Shown here: positions 36,977 to 45,686 of the stretch, in pieces
Layout: the number at the start of each line of letters is the position of its first letter
Numbering within the stretch: position 1 is the first letter of the stretch
The notes under the pieces: model-generated
What the model was told of the DNA's origin: nothing
Database searches by the model: none
Seen by the model: only the letters and a program-made list of their open reading frames with translations
Assembly: GCA_050633705.1 (NCBI GenBank)
Contig: JBOEGZ010000009.1
Location: 1 to 64,000 of the forward strand
Reading direction: 5' to 3'
From: JAJFHI01 sp050633705
Lineage (GTDB): Bacteria; Pseudomonadota; Alphaproteobacteria; Rhizobiales; Hyphomicrobiaceae
Length of the DNA: 64,000 bases
Program-made: the position numbers and the translations under genes

Positions 36977-37461
36977 TATATCTCGTTCCTTAAACCGCTC
37001 ATTTTGCGGGAAAATTCCCACACCACGTCTGACCCGGCGTTGGCGCACGGGCCTATTTTTATGTCCTGCCAATCAAGCAGCCCCTGTCTAGTGTCAGGCT
37101 GCGGATCATCTGAGGTGATGAAATTACGCGCAAGACCAGGCGGCGCAGCCAGATACCAGGCGCGTCGTTGTGGAGAGATAAGGACCGGTGCCCTAACTTG
37201 TCAACGGAACGAAGACCGAAAATCGGTTCTCAATTGCGACATCTCGGCAATCGCTTAAGGCTAACGCGACATAATGCAAATCTCTCAAAATGTTAACTTG
37301 GCACCCGACATGGCGGTCGTTTAATGATAAGCCCTGATTTTACTGGGGTTTTGTCTGACACGTGACCTCATTGGGCCACATCCCACTGCTTAGTGTGGTG
37401 ATGCAAGGCCAACCCAACCCCGAAACGTATTGCGTTTGTCACAACCCAAGGAAACGAGATT
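36977..37461. other. divergent promoter region between secA and the parvulin gene
   Basis: 485 bases without a gene. GCAGCCCCTG...CAGGCTGC (about 37076-37104) can form an imperfect hairpin in the secA leader on the minus strand. CCACTGCTTAGTGTGG near 37384-37399 is a second small palindrome, on the parvulin side. No known riboswitch or RNA could be identified. Confidence 0.5.
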
Positions 37462-38472
37462 GTGAAAATTACTCTCCGCTCAACAGTTTTTGCACCTGCA
37501 GCTGTCGCCATTGCTTGCCTGACAGTATCTGCACCATTTGCACTGGCTGAGGACAAGGCGACTCCAGCCCCTCAAACTACCAAAGCTGCGGATAAAAAAC
37601 AGGAAACTGACCCGAGCAAAGTCATCATCGCAACCGTCAATGGCAAATCGATCACCGAAGCTGATCTTGCCATGGCGGAAAAGGAAATTGGTCGAGATCT
37701 GGGACAGCTACCGCCAGCAACCAAGCGTTATGCTCTGACGGAATTCCTGGTCGAAAACCAATTGATGGCGGATGAAGCCGAAAAAGCGAAACTTGAAAAT
37801 GGTAAGGACTTCGAAGGCCGTCTTGCTTACTGGCGTCGTCGGGCCCTGCGCGAAAGTTTCTTTGAAAAGAAACTTAAAACTTCAGTCAGCGATTCTGCTG
37901 CCAAGACATTTTATGACGATCAGATAAAGAAGGTGAAGCCTGAGGAAGAAGTGCAGGCACGTCACATCCTTGTCAAAACAGAAGAAAAAGCCAAAGAGCT
38001 GGCAAAAAAAATTGCTGACGGTGGCGACTTTGCAAAGATCGCAACCGAAAATAGCTTTGACCCTGGTTCAAAAGACAATGGCGGAATGCTTGGTTATTTT
38101 TCGCGCGGCCAGATGGTTCCAGAATTCGAGAAAACGGCTTTCTCATTGAAAAAGGGCGAAGTATCAGAACCCGTTAAAAGTAAGTTTGGCTGGCACCTCA
38201 TCAAACTGGAAGATCGCCGAACCAAACCACTGCCAACGTTTGAAGAGGTCAAAGAGCAGATAAAAAATTCGCTCGTCTACCAACGCCAACAAGCTCTGAC
38301 GGAAGACCTGCGCAAAAAAGCAAAAGTCGACTATTACGATTTGGTCGTTTTGACGGAAATAAAAGCGCGCCAAGAGCGTGAGAAGCTCAAAGAACAATTG
38401 ATCAAACAACAAATTGAAAAGAACGCAGCAGAAGCCGCGGCCAAAGCGAAGGCCGGCGAAGCGCCGAAATAA
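37462..38472 (+). CDS. periplasmic parvulin-type peptidyl-prolyl cis-trans isomerase
   Basis: 336 residues from a GTG at 37462, with AAGGA 12 bases upstream. A signal peptide (AAVAIACLTVSAPFALA) is followed by a Lys/Thr-rich linker. A SurA/PrsA-like N-terminal helical domain spans ~50-150 (TVNGKSITEADLAMAEKEIG). The parvulin domain spans ~165-265 (VQARHILVKTEEKA, FAKIATENSFDPGSKDNGGMLGYF, VPEFEKTAFSLKKGEVSEPV, FGWHLIKLEDRR). A Lys/Glu/Ala-rich coiled-coil-like tail follows. It folds exported proteins, fitting its place next to secA; the secA/parvulin/argJ/mutT order is typical of Rhizobiales. Confidence 0.93.
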   Translation: MKITLRSTVFAPAAVAIACLTVSAPFALAEDKATPAPQTTKAADKKQETDPSKVIIATVNGKSITEADLAMAEKEIGRDLGQLPPATKRYALTEFLVENQLMADEAEKAKLENGKDFEGRLAYWRRRALRESFFEKKLKTSVSDSAAKTFYDDQIKKVKPEEEVQARHILVKTEEKAKELAKKIADGGDFAKIATENSFDPGSKDNGGMLGYFSRGQMVPEFEKTAFSLKKGEVSEPVKSKFGWHLIKLEDRRTKPLPTFEEVKEQIKNSLVYQRQQALTEDLRKKAKVDYYDLVVLTEIKARQEREKLKEQLIKQQIEKNAAEAAAKAKAGEAPK

Positions 38473-38520
38473 GTGGCTTGCGCTTTTTAAAGGCGATAAA
38501 AGATCTCTAAGAACACTTCG

Positions 38521-38541
38521 GGCCGCTTGCTTCAAGCGGCC
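38521..38541 (+). terminator. hairpin between the parvulin gene and argJ
   Basis: GGCCGCTTG (38521-38529) and CAAGCGGCC (38533-38541) form a perfect 9-bp stem with a CTT loop. The downstream T content is modest (TGATCTGTTTCC). It could end parvulin transcription or partly attenuate read-through into argJ 58 bases later. Confidence 0.6.
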
Positions 38542-38598
38542 TGATCTGTTTCCAGTACTATCTATCGCAATGATCCAACAACAACCGGACCGCCTCGC

Positions 38599-39843
38599 AT
38601 GTCAGATCCGCACGTTTCGCCTTTTGCCCCCGAAAAAATTATCAGCCCTGAATCTGTAGAAGGCGTACGGTTTGCAACGGCTCAGGCCGGCATTCGATAC
38701 AAGGATCGCACGGACCTAATGCTGGCGATGTTCTCAACTGGAACGGTCGCAGCCGGCGTTGTGACACAGTCAAAGACACGCTCAGCGCCAGTAGAGTGGT
38801 GTGTTGAACAACTCAAACACGGCGCAGCATGTGGCTTGGTTGTCAACTCTGGCAATGCCAATGCATTTACCGGCAAGCGCGGGGTTGAAGCAACCACGAT
38901 CACGGCTCAAGCCGCGGCCAAGGCCTGCGGATGCAATCCGGAAAACATATTCTTATCATCGACAGGCGTCATCGGCGAAGCCATGGATGCGACCAAGTTC
39001 GTGCATTTGTTGGTCGACATGGCGTGTGCGGCACAGCCCGGCAACATGACGGATGCAGCCCACGCGATCATGACGACGGACACCTATGCAAAAGTCGCGC
39101 AACGGTCTGTACCTTTTCGGGGTTACACCTGTCGGCTCGCCGGTATTGCCAAAGGCGCCGGCATGATCGCGCCTGATATGGCAACGATGTTGTCTTATAT
39201 CTTCACCGACGTTCCGATTGCGCAGCCTGTCTTGCAAGCTCTTGTCGACGAACACGTAAAAACAACATTCAACTGCATCAGCGTCGATGGCGATACCTCC
39301 ACCAGTGATACCTTACTCGTGTTTGCAACTGGTAAAGCTGGCGATCACGGTGTCCTCCCTATCACTGAGCTTGCAGACCCTCGGGCCGCAATCTTTTCGA
39401 AGTTTTTGGCTGAAGTGATGCAAGACTTGGCACTGGCCATTGTTAAAGATGGTGAAGGCCTGACAAAATTTGTTACCCTAAATATCAGTGGCGCTGAAAA
39501 CGCCGCCGCTGCAAAAACAATTGGCCTTGCAATTGCCAATTCTCCACTCGTAAAAACTGCACTCGCGGCGGAAGATCCCAATTGGGGCCGCATTGTCATG
39601 GCTGTTGGCAAATCTGGAGAGGCTGCTAACCGGGATCAACTTAGAATCATGATTGGCCCGCATTTGGTGGCGGAAAATGGTGAGGTCGCCGAGAATTACG
39701 CGGAAGATGCTGCCGCCACTTACATGAAAAACGCTGAGATCGAAATCAATGTCGATGTTGGTGTGGGCGAGGGGCAGGCGACCATTTGGACTTGTGACCT
39801 GACCCACGATTACGTCAGCATCAACGCCGACTACCGCACATAA
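38599..39843 (+). CDS. argJ: bifunctional ornithine acetyltransferase / N-acetylglutamate synthase
   Basis: 414 residues. It moves the acetyl group from N-acetylornithine to glutamate in the cyclic arginine pathway and may also use acetyl-CoA. Hallmarks are VVNSGNANAFTGKRG, LSSTGVIGEAM, and the autocleavage site KGAGMIAPDMATMLSYI, where the Thr of MATMLS becomes the N-terminal nucleophile of the beta chain. FNCISVDGDTSTSDT and DPNWGRIVMAVG also match. Cytoplasmic. It precedes a TPMT-like gene by 21 bases. Confidence 0.96.
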   Translation: MSDPHVSPFAPEKIISPESVEGVRFATAQAGIRYKDRTDLMLAMFSTGTVAAGVVTQSKTRSAPVEWCVEQLKHGAACGLVVNSGNANAFTGKRGVEATTITAQAAAKACGCNPENIFLSSTGVIGEAMDATKFVHLLVDMACAAQPGNMTDAAHAIMTTDTYAKVAQRSVPFRGYTCRLAGIAKGAGMIAPDMATMLSYIFTDVPIAQPVLQALVDEHVKTTFNCISVDGDTSTSDTLLVFATGKAGDHGVLPITELADPRAAIFSKFLAEVMQDLALAIVKDGEGLTKFVTLNISGAENAAAAKTIGLAIANSPLVKTALAAEDPNWGRIVMAVGKSGEAANRDQLRIMIGPHLVAENGEVAENYAEDAAATYMKNAEIEINVDVGVGEGQATIWTCDLTHDYVSINADYRT

Positions 39844-39864
39844 TCTTTTTGGAACTTGGCAACA

Positions 39865-40521
39865 ATGGAACAAGATTTCTGGCTTCGGCGTTGGAACAAA
39901 GGTGACATCGGCTTTCATCGCGACGCAATACATGCCTACCTGAAACAAAACTGGCCGAGCCTAAAGCTTGGCAGTGGCGCAACGGTTTTCGTCCCGTTGT
40001 GTGGTAAAGCTCGCGATATGATTTGGCTCGCCGAACAGGGGTATAAAGTCGTCGGCGTTGAACTTAGCCCAATAGCTGTCGCCGACTTTTTCGCCGAACA
40101 CAACCTATCGCCAGACCTTCGCAATGACGGCCCTTTTACCATCTCAACTTATGGCGCTTTTGAAATTTGGTGTGGTGATATTTTCGATCTGCCCTCGCAC
40201 GTCTGGCAAAGAATTGATGGCGTTTATGACCGGGCCAGCCTGGTCGCTTTTCCTCCCCAGTTGCAGGAAAAATATGCCGACCTTCTTGGCGAACACCTTC
40301 CATCGAAAGCTCCAATATTTCTCATTTCCTTGTCTTACGACCCAACGGAAATAACCGGCCCGCCATTCAGCGTTACTGATCAAGCCATTCAACAATTGTT
40401 TGAGACGAATTTTGATATCGCGCATGTTACATCGCGCGATGGAATGGATGACAATAAGAACTTGCGCGAAAGAGGTCTCTCCGCCCTTCAAGAAAGCTTA
40501 TACGTTTTGAAAAAACGATAA
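39865..40521 (+). CDS. thiopurine S-methyltransferase-like SAM-dependent methyltransferase
   Basis: 218 residues from ATG 39865 (MEQDFWLRRWNKGDIGFH), which aligns with the start of bacterial TPMT proteins; the TTG at 39856 is less likely. The SAM-binding region includes FVPLCGKARDMIWLAEQGYKV and GVELSPIAV, and DGVYDRASLVAFPPQLQ is the conserved later motif. Bacterial members methylate thiopurines and also selenium or tellurium compounds, so the natural substrate is uncertain. Probably cotranscribed with argJ and mutT. Confidence 0.9.
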   Translation: MEQDFWLRRWNKGDIGFHRDAIHAYLKQNWPSLKLGSGATVFVPLCGKARDMIWLAEQGYKVVGVELSPIAVADFFAEHNLSPDLRNDGPFTISTYGAFEIWCGDIFDLPSHVWQRIDGVYDRASLVAFPPQLQEKYADLLGEHLPSKAPIFLISLSYDPTEITGPPFSVTDQAIQQLFETNFDIAHVTSRDGMDDNKNLRERGLSALQESLYVLKKR

Positions 40522-40605
40522 GCCTTCAGGCAATATGCAATACTCTCTTTGAGTCTAGGACTGAAGAGTACCCCAAATTCTCTTCCGAAAATGTATGAGT
40601 TCGCC

Positions 40606-41013
40606 ATGACCAAGTCTCTTCTTCTCGTTGTCGCAGCTGCTCTTGTCGACGTCGATAATCGCGTCCTGATTGCAAAACGTCCTGCAGGAAAGTCACTGGC
40701 AGGGATGTGGGAGTTTCCCGGTGGCAAAGTCGATCCAGACGAAACACCAGAGCACGCATTACGCCGGGAATTGCAAGAAGAGTTAGCGATCGATGTTTGC
40801 GAGACCTGCCTTGCACCGTTCACGTTTGCAAGCCACACCTACGACACCTTTCACTTGCTGATGCCGCTCTACCTATGTCGAAATTGGGACGGGGAAATTG
40901 AAGCACAGGAGGGGCAGGAACTTGCCTGGTCGCGCGCCAGCCGACTTAATACATACCCGATGCCACCAGCCGATACCCCACTGATCCCGATGCTGCGCGA
41001 TTTGTTGGGTTAA
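40606..41013 (+). CDS. mutT: MutT-family 8-oxo-dGTP diphosphatase (Nudix)
   Basis: 135 residues from ATG 40606 (MTKSLLLVVAAALVD); ATG 40591 is five codons upstream and neither has a strong ribosome-binding site. The Nudix box is complete: GGKVDPDETPEHALRRELQEEL, with the metal-binding RELQEEL. AKRPAGKSLAGMWEFPGG is the MutT-type lead-in. It removes 8-oxo-dGTP from the nucleotide pool. The TAA at 41011-41013 overlaps the stop of the convergent methyltransferase gene in a shared TTAA. Confidence 0.94.
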   Translation: MTKSLLLVVAAALVDVDNRVLIAKRPAGKSLAGMWEFPGGKVDPDETPEHALRRELQEELAIDVCETCLAPFTFASHTYDTFHLLMPLYLCRNWDGEIEAQEGQELAWSRASRLNTYPMPPADTPLIPMLRDLLG

Positions 41014-41915
41014 CGCCCAGCCTTCTCGCCCGCTGGTTTTTCTTCAACACCCAGCGCCTCGGCTAAGCGCATTTTTGCTGATCCCGGCTGCAATGGTTTT
41101 TGTTGACTTTCGTGAGGCGCCCACGCGGTAACATATAGGATCTCAAATGTTGCAGTAACGCGGCCATCCGGTTCCCCAAACTGCTCGTCATAAACCTGTG
41201 CTGCCCTAGCCAATAACGTTTTCGTCACGGGTTTGCGGTGACGCGCCAACATCATGTTGCTTGCCCCCATTGCTTTAATTTCACGCATTAATGCCAGTGA
41301 TGAACTGTAGCGCACGTGCACGACATCGCCATCAACCACTGGCAGTGCAAAACCAGCTCGCTGCAACAAGCTGCCAAGATCTCTGAGATCCGCAAACGGC
41401 ACCACCCGTGGTGAAGCACCTCCCAAAACCTCTTCTTCAGCAATGGCCCAAGCGGTTCGCAATTCATGTAACGTGGCGCCGCCCAGCATCGCTCCGAGAA
41501 ACAATCCATCCGGTTTGAGCGCCCGTACGATTTGAATGAGGACGCCAGGCAGGTCATTCACAAGTTGCAGCGCCAGACCAGAGACGACCAAATCCAGCGT
41601 CCCTCCCGAAAACGGCAAGAGTTCCATATCACCACGTATTCGCGGTCCCGGACACGCACGCAACAAAGCTTCTGCGTGCTCAAAATCGATGATTTCGCCG
41701 ACAGTTTCGGCTTTGGCCAATTCCCGACTCACAACGCCATGATAAGCGCCGAGATTAAGCGCGAATGGGAACTTGCGTTGCACCACCGACAACCGTTCTG
41801 CAAAATCGTCTGCGACCCTGTGCAACAAAAAATCATGCGCATGCGCCTTGGGCGCGGCGCGTTGAAGACGTTTGGTTAGCAACGCACGGTCGAAAATTTC
41901 GGGGTTGGCGGTCAT
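41010..41915 (-). CDS. class I SAM-dependent methyltransferase, NDUFAF5/BioC-like
   Basis: 301 residues. The SAM-binding region includes FALNLGAYHGVVSREL and IDFEHAEALL, then a MELLPFSGGTLDLVVSGLALQLVND segment (Methyltransf_11 type) and LKPDGLFLGAMLGGATLHEL. The glycine motif I is weak (LNLGAYHG). The end, AWAPHESQQKPLQPGSAKMRL, is characteristic of the alphaproteobacterial group beside comF that is related to mitochondrial NDUFAF5, which modifies a complex I subunit. A BioC role is less likely, since the biotin operon here uses bioZ. Divergent from comF. Confidence 0.85.
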   Translation of the reverse strand: MTANPEIFDRALLTKRLQRAAPKAHAHDFLLHRVADDFAERLSVVQRKFPFALNLGAYHGVVSRELAKAETVGEIIDFEHAEALLRACPGPRIRGDMELLPFSGGTLDLVVSGLALQLVNDLPGVLIQIVRALKPDGLFLGAMLGGATLHELRTAWAIAEEEVLGGASPRVVPFADLRDLGSLLQRAGFALPVVDGDVVHVRYSSSLALMREIKAMGASNMMLARHRKPVTKTLLARAAQVYDEQFGEPDGRVTATFEILYVTAWAPHESQQKPLQPGSAKMRLAEALGVEEKPAGEKAGR

Positions 41916-42059
41916 GACACCGATAAGACCTTAGGTAATTCAGACAATTTGTTATATCCTTCCGCGATAAACTGGAAAAGAACGTAAGTCCCTGGAAATT
42001 TCCAAGTGCGGCGGCAACAATTGGGACCTAGCACATCGGGCAATGGCAATCTTCTCTCA

Positions 42060-42899
42060 ATGACGTCGAAACAAGCCGAACATATCGCCTCTCATGGCGA
42101 CGGACACCAAGCAACATCGCGATCATCTTGGCAAAGTTGGCTGTCGGCCCCTGCCAAAGTGTTGCAACGTGGCATAAAGGGGTTTGGTGATCTTGTTATT
42201 CCACCGGTCTGCCTTGGCTGCAAACAGCCAATGACAGCACATCACACACTGTGTTCAAGCTGTTGGCGCTCAATTACGTTCATCGGCCCACCCGTTTGCG
42301 ATCGTCTTGGCCTCCCTATGCCATATGACACGGGTGGAGAAATGGTTTCAGCAGCGGCCGCACGCCACCCGCCCGTCTACAACAAAGCGCGCTTCGTCGC
42401 ACATTATGATGGCCAGATGCGGCACCTGATTCACGATTTCAAGTACCGAGACCAACAAGACGCTCGCCGCTTGTTTGGCCGTTGGCTAACAACGGCCGGA
42501 CGAGAGCTCCTTACAAACGCAAACCTAATTGTACCCGTTCCACTCTACCGCTCACGTCTGTTACACCGCCGTTTCAACCAATCCATGATACTTGCCAACG
42601 AAGTCAGCCGCCTGACTGGCATTCCCACAGATCCTTTCACACTATCGCGTACACGGCCGACAAAACAACAAGTTGGATTAACCTTGGCCCAGCGCCAACG
42701 CAACGTCCGCGGTGCGTTTCAAGTTCCAAGAAAGCGACGCAAATTTATAGCGAACAAAAACATCGTTTTGATCGACGATGTGGTAACCACTGGCGCGACC
42801 GTCGAATCTTGTGCCCAGGTTATGGTGAATTCCGGCGCCGCTCGTGTCGATGTCTTATCTCTGGCCCGAGTTACAACTTCTGAGGTCGCCGAACACTAG
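42060..42899 (+). CDS. comF: ComF-family phosphoribosyltransferase-like protein
   Basis: 279 residues from ATG 42060; a GTG at 42006 would add 18 residues. A zinc-ribbon-like N-terminus (CLGCKQPMTAHHTLCSSCW) is followed by a type I phosphoribosyltransferase domain. LIVPVPLYRSRLLHRRFNQS and the PRPP-binding loop IVLIDDVVTTGATVESC are seen. ComF proteins are linked to DNA uptake or repair at stalled forks in some bacteria; function here is untested. It heads the comF-grxC-nitrilase order typical of Rhizobiales. Confidence 0.92.
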   Translation: MTSKQAEHIASHGDGHQATSRSSWQSWLSAPAKVLQRGIKGFGDLVIPPVCLGCKQPMTAHHTLCSSCWRSITFIGPPVCDRLGLPMPYDTGGEMVSAAAARHPPVYNKARFVAHYDGQMRHLIHDFKYRDQQDARRLFGRWLTTAGRELLTNANLIVPVPLYRSRLLHRRFNQSMILANEVSRLTGIPTDPFTLSRTRPTKQQVGLTLAQRQRNVRGAFQVPRKRRKFIANKNIVLIDDVVTTGATVESCAQVMVNSGAARVDVLSLARVTTSEVAEH

Positions 42900-43073
42900 T
42901 CCGCGCCACTAATGGAATTGCAGACCAGTAGAATAGTGCGCTTGATTGGTGAAACTTGCTCGCCTCGCCGATAGCGTTTGCCAACTGACATGTCTGTGTT
43001 TAGCTTGCCCGCCAAGCTGCGGTATAGTAGCGACTCAATATATCAGATTACGAAAGTCCGAGATTCTAAACGC

Positions 43074-43352
43074 ATGCAGAAAATCATAATCTACACGACA
43101 ATGCTTTGTTCTTACTGCCGAAGTGCTAAGCGGTTGTTGAAGGCCAAAGGGGTTGCATATAACGAGATTGATGTCAGCGGCGATCGGCAAAAACGCGCCG
43201 AGATGATTAAGAAATCCGGCGGCAGGCGAACTGTCCCACAAATTTGGATTGGCGACATTCACGTTGGCGGATGTGATGAGCTATATGTGCTAGAGGAATC
43301 TGGCAAACTCGACTCAATGCTCACTGACGCAGGTATCGAGACGTCATCATGA
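43074..43352 (+). CDS. grxC: glutaredoxin 3
   Basis: 92 residues from ATG 43074 (MQKIIIYTTMLCSYCRSAKR); the longer frame from 42978 adds an unrelated lead. The active site is CSYC (usual CPYC in GrxC), with TVPQIWIGDIHVGGCDEL giving the cis-Pro and the GG-D glutathione contacts. It is a cytoplasmic disulfide reductase using glutathione. The stop overlaps the start of the nitrilase gene (ATGA at 43349-43352), so the two are translationally coupled. Confidence 0.95.
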   Translation: MQKIIIYTTMLCSYCRSAKRLLKAKGVAYNEIDVSGDRQKRAEMIKKSGGRRTVPQIWIGDIHVGGCDELYVLEESGKLDSMLTDAGIETSS

Positions 43353-44191
43353 CGCAAACTTCATTGGCAAACGCAGCAGCTAAATTCCGTGTCGGCCTCG
43401 TTCAGCTGTGCGCCACGCGCAATCCTGATGAAAACACCTTGCTCGCCACAAAACTCATTCGCCAAGCTGCCAATGAGGGTGCGCAATACATTCAGACACC
43501 AGAAGTCACGACGCTAATGGAAACGGATCCAAAAGCGATGTTGGCTGTAAGCCAGCCCGAAGAGAGCAACACTTCTCTTGATGCCTTCCGCTCACTCGCA
43601 GCCGAATTATCCGTCTGGTTGCATATTGGTTCGATCGGCATAAAGGTCTCCGACACCAAGCTCGCAAACCGCTCATTCGTCATCGCGCCAGATGGTAACA
43701 TTGCCGCGCGCTACGATAAAATACACATGTTTGATGTTATTCTACCCAATGAAGAACGCTATGATGAAAGCCGCAACTTCGAACCCGGCGTCAATGCCGT
43801 ATCCGTCGACCTGCCGTGGGGACGGCTTGGATTAACAATATGCTACGACTTGCGTTTTGCTTACCTACATCGCGCCTTGGCACATGCCGGTGCCCAATTT
43901 CTTGCCGTGCCAGCAGCTTTCACCCGCACAACCGGTGAAGCCCATTGGCATACACTGCTCAAGGCCCGCGCAATCGAAACCGGGTGTTTTGTGTTCGCAG
44001 CCGGACAGACCGGCGACCACGACTGCGGCCGCCAAACCTTTGGACACAGCTTAGTCGTATCGCCATGGGGTGAGATTCTAACCGATGGTGGGACAAGCCA
44101 AGGCGTGGTTGTTGCCGATATTGATGTTGGCCGAGTGACCGATGTTCGTCGCCAAATTCCAGCCCTCAATCATGACCGGACTTTTGAATGA
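43349..44191 (+). CDS. carbon-nitrogen hydrolase (nitrilase superfamily, Nit2/omega-amidase-like)
   Basis: 280 residues. The Glu-Lys-Cys catalytic triad is visible: Glu in IQTPEVTTLM, Lys in YDKIHMFDV, and Cys in GLTICYDLRFAYL. KARAIETGCFVFAAGQTG follows, as in Nit1/Nit2-type enzymes, which deaminate glutathione or alpha-keto acid amides. The start overlaps grxC by four bases, so a glutathione repair role (deaminated glutathione amidase) is an attractive guess. Cytoplasmic. Confidence 0.92.
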   Translation: MTQTSLANAAAKFRVGLVQLCATRNPDENTLLATKLIRQAANEGAQYIQTPEVTTLMETDPKAMLAVSQPEESNTSLDAFRSLAAELSVWLHIGSIGIKVSDTKLANRSFVIAPDGNIAARYDKIHMFDVILPNEERYDESRNFEPGVNAVSVDLPWGRLGLTICYDLRFAYLHRALAHAGAQFLAVPAAFTRTTGEAHWHTLLKARAIETGCFVFAAGQTGDHDCGRQTFGHSLVVSPWGEILTDGGTSQGVVVADIDVGRVTDVRRQIPALNHDRTFE

Positions 44192-44588
44192 AGGTTGAGA
44201 GCCCTGCGTTGTGTGCAACCAACAGCAATTTGCAATAAAACACCGTCCGCATTCTCCACGCCTCGTTCCCGAAGTCCCTCTCACACCCGGTCCCCAATTT
44301 GGCGAAAACACGCCGCCACGCCTTCAGTCATGGGCACAATCGGCAAAGGTGGCGGCAAAATCGCCATCTGAACGTTAAGGCTCCAGCCAAATAATGTCGG
44401 TCATCACGCCGCAGCCTGTCTCTAACCTGTAACCAGCCCTTGCAGCCAAGCCCGCCTCGGTGCAAACACTCCTGCAAGCCCGTGTCAGGCACCGGTCCGA
44501 CACGGAAATTTGACATTGCATGCGAAGCCCGCACTTCTTATTGGTAAGACCACAGACGATTGCCAGCCGCATGACAGGAGAACCGCCC
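44192..44588. other. leader region upstream of the biotin operon
   Basis: About 400 bases with no gene. It must hold the biotin operon promoter. No TTATCTATAA-like BioR box or BirA-type operator was seen by eye. The main structure is the hairpin at 44480-44505. In-frame bioB starts upstream of 44589 (44520, 44571) are not supported by ribosome-binding sites. Confidence 0.5.
44480..44505 (+). promoter_or_regulatory. hairpin in the bioB leader
   Basis: CCGTGTC-A-GG (44480-44489) pairs with CC-GACACGG (44497-44505) with a single bulged A and loop CACCGGT. It lies 84 bases upstream of bioB and has no T run, so it is more likely an operator or RNA structure than a terminator. Role unknown. Confidence 0.35.
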
Positions 44589-45656
44589 ATGCTGTCGCCT
44601 GCCAAAGAGCGAGATAATAACCCAACGACACCGTCTCAATCTGTTTCAACGTCTAATTCCAGCGGCGATGGATTGCGCCACGATTGGACGCTGAGCGATG
44701 CCAAGAGCCTTTACGATCAACCGTTTAATGAGCTGCTGTTTCAGGCTGCAACCGTGCACCGCCAGCACTTCGATCCAAACAAGGTTCAAAAAAGCAAACT
44801 TCTAAGCATCAAGACCGGCGGCTGCGCAGAAGACTGCGCCTACTGCAGTCAATCCTCGCGCTACAACACCGGCCTTAAAGCTTCGAAAATGATGGAAGTT
44901 GAACGTGTCATCGGCGAAGCTCGAAAAGCACGCGACAATGGTGCTGATCGATACTGCATGGGCGCGGCCTGGACACGCCCCAAAGATCGCGACATGGACT
45001 CCGTGATCGCCATGGTCAAAGGCGTCAAAGCACTGGGCATGGAAACATGCATGACACTGGGAATGCTATCTGAGGATGATGTCGCAAAGCTCAAAGACGC
45101 GGGCCTCGACTATTACAATCACAACATCGATACATCCTCGCGATACTACAAAGAAATCATTACAACACGCAGTTTCGAAGAACGTATCGAAACGTTAGAG
45201 CGTGTGCGTGGTGCAGGAATCAACGTCTGCTCCGGTGGAATTATTGGCATGGGCGAAACGCAAGATGATCGCGTCGACATGCTTGTTACGTTGGCCAACC
45301 TGCCTGAACATCCAGGTAGCGTTCCAATTAACATGTTGATCCCGATTGAAGGCACGCCATTGGGCAAAGTCGAAAAACTCGACAGTATCTCTTTTGTCCG
45401 CACCATCGCCACGGCGCGCATCATGATGCCAAAATCGTTTGTACGTTTGTCAGCCGGCCGCACCGAAATGTCCGATGAAATGCAGGCCATGTGTTTCTTT
45501 GCCGGTGCCAATTCAATCTTTGTTGGTGACACGCTTTTGACAGCTGACAATCCGGAAGAAGACGCCGATGCAGTATTATTCGACCGCTTAGGCCTAGAGC
45601 CGTTGGTTAGCGTAAAAACAGACGATGCCACGTCTGATGGTCATGATGAGCACTAG
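44589..45656 (+). CDS. bioB: biotin synthase
   Basis: 355 residues from ATG 44589, chosen because AGGAG lies nine bases upstream. A radical SAM enzyme that inserts sulfur into dethiobiotin. The radical SAM cluster motif is CAEDCAYCSQSSRY; YCMGAAWTRPKDRD, MTLGMLSEDD, YYNHNIDTS and VCSGGIIGMGET are family blocks; SVPINMLIPIEGTPL lies near the end. The N-terminal ~30 residues are polar and not conserved in the family. First gene of bioBFDAZ, with 30 bases to bioF. Confidence 0.96.
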   Translation: MLSPAKERDNNPTTPSQSVSTSNSSGDGLRHDWTLSDAKSLYDQPFNELLFQAATVHRQHFDPNKVQKSKLLSIKTGGCAEDCAYCSQSSRYNTGLKASKMMEVERVIGEARKARDNGADRYCMGAAWTRPKDRDMDSVIAMVKGVKALGMETCMTLGMLSEDDVAKLKDAGLDYYNHNIDTSSRYYKEIITTRSFEERIETLERVRGAGINVCSGGIIGMGETQDDRVDMLVTLANLPEHPGSVPINMLIPIEGTPLGKVEKLDSISFVRTIATARIMMPKSFVRLSAGRTEMSDEMQAMCFFAGANSIFVGDTLLTADNPEEDADAVLFDRLGLEPLVSVKTDDATSDGHDEH

Positions 45657-45686
45657 CCCACGAGTTGAGAGTGTAGTCAACGTCTG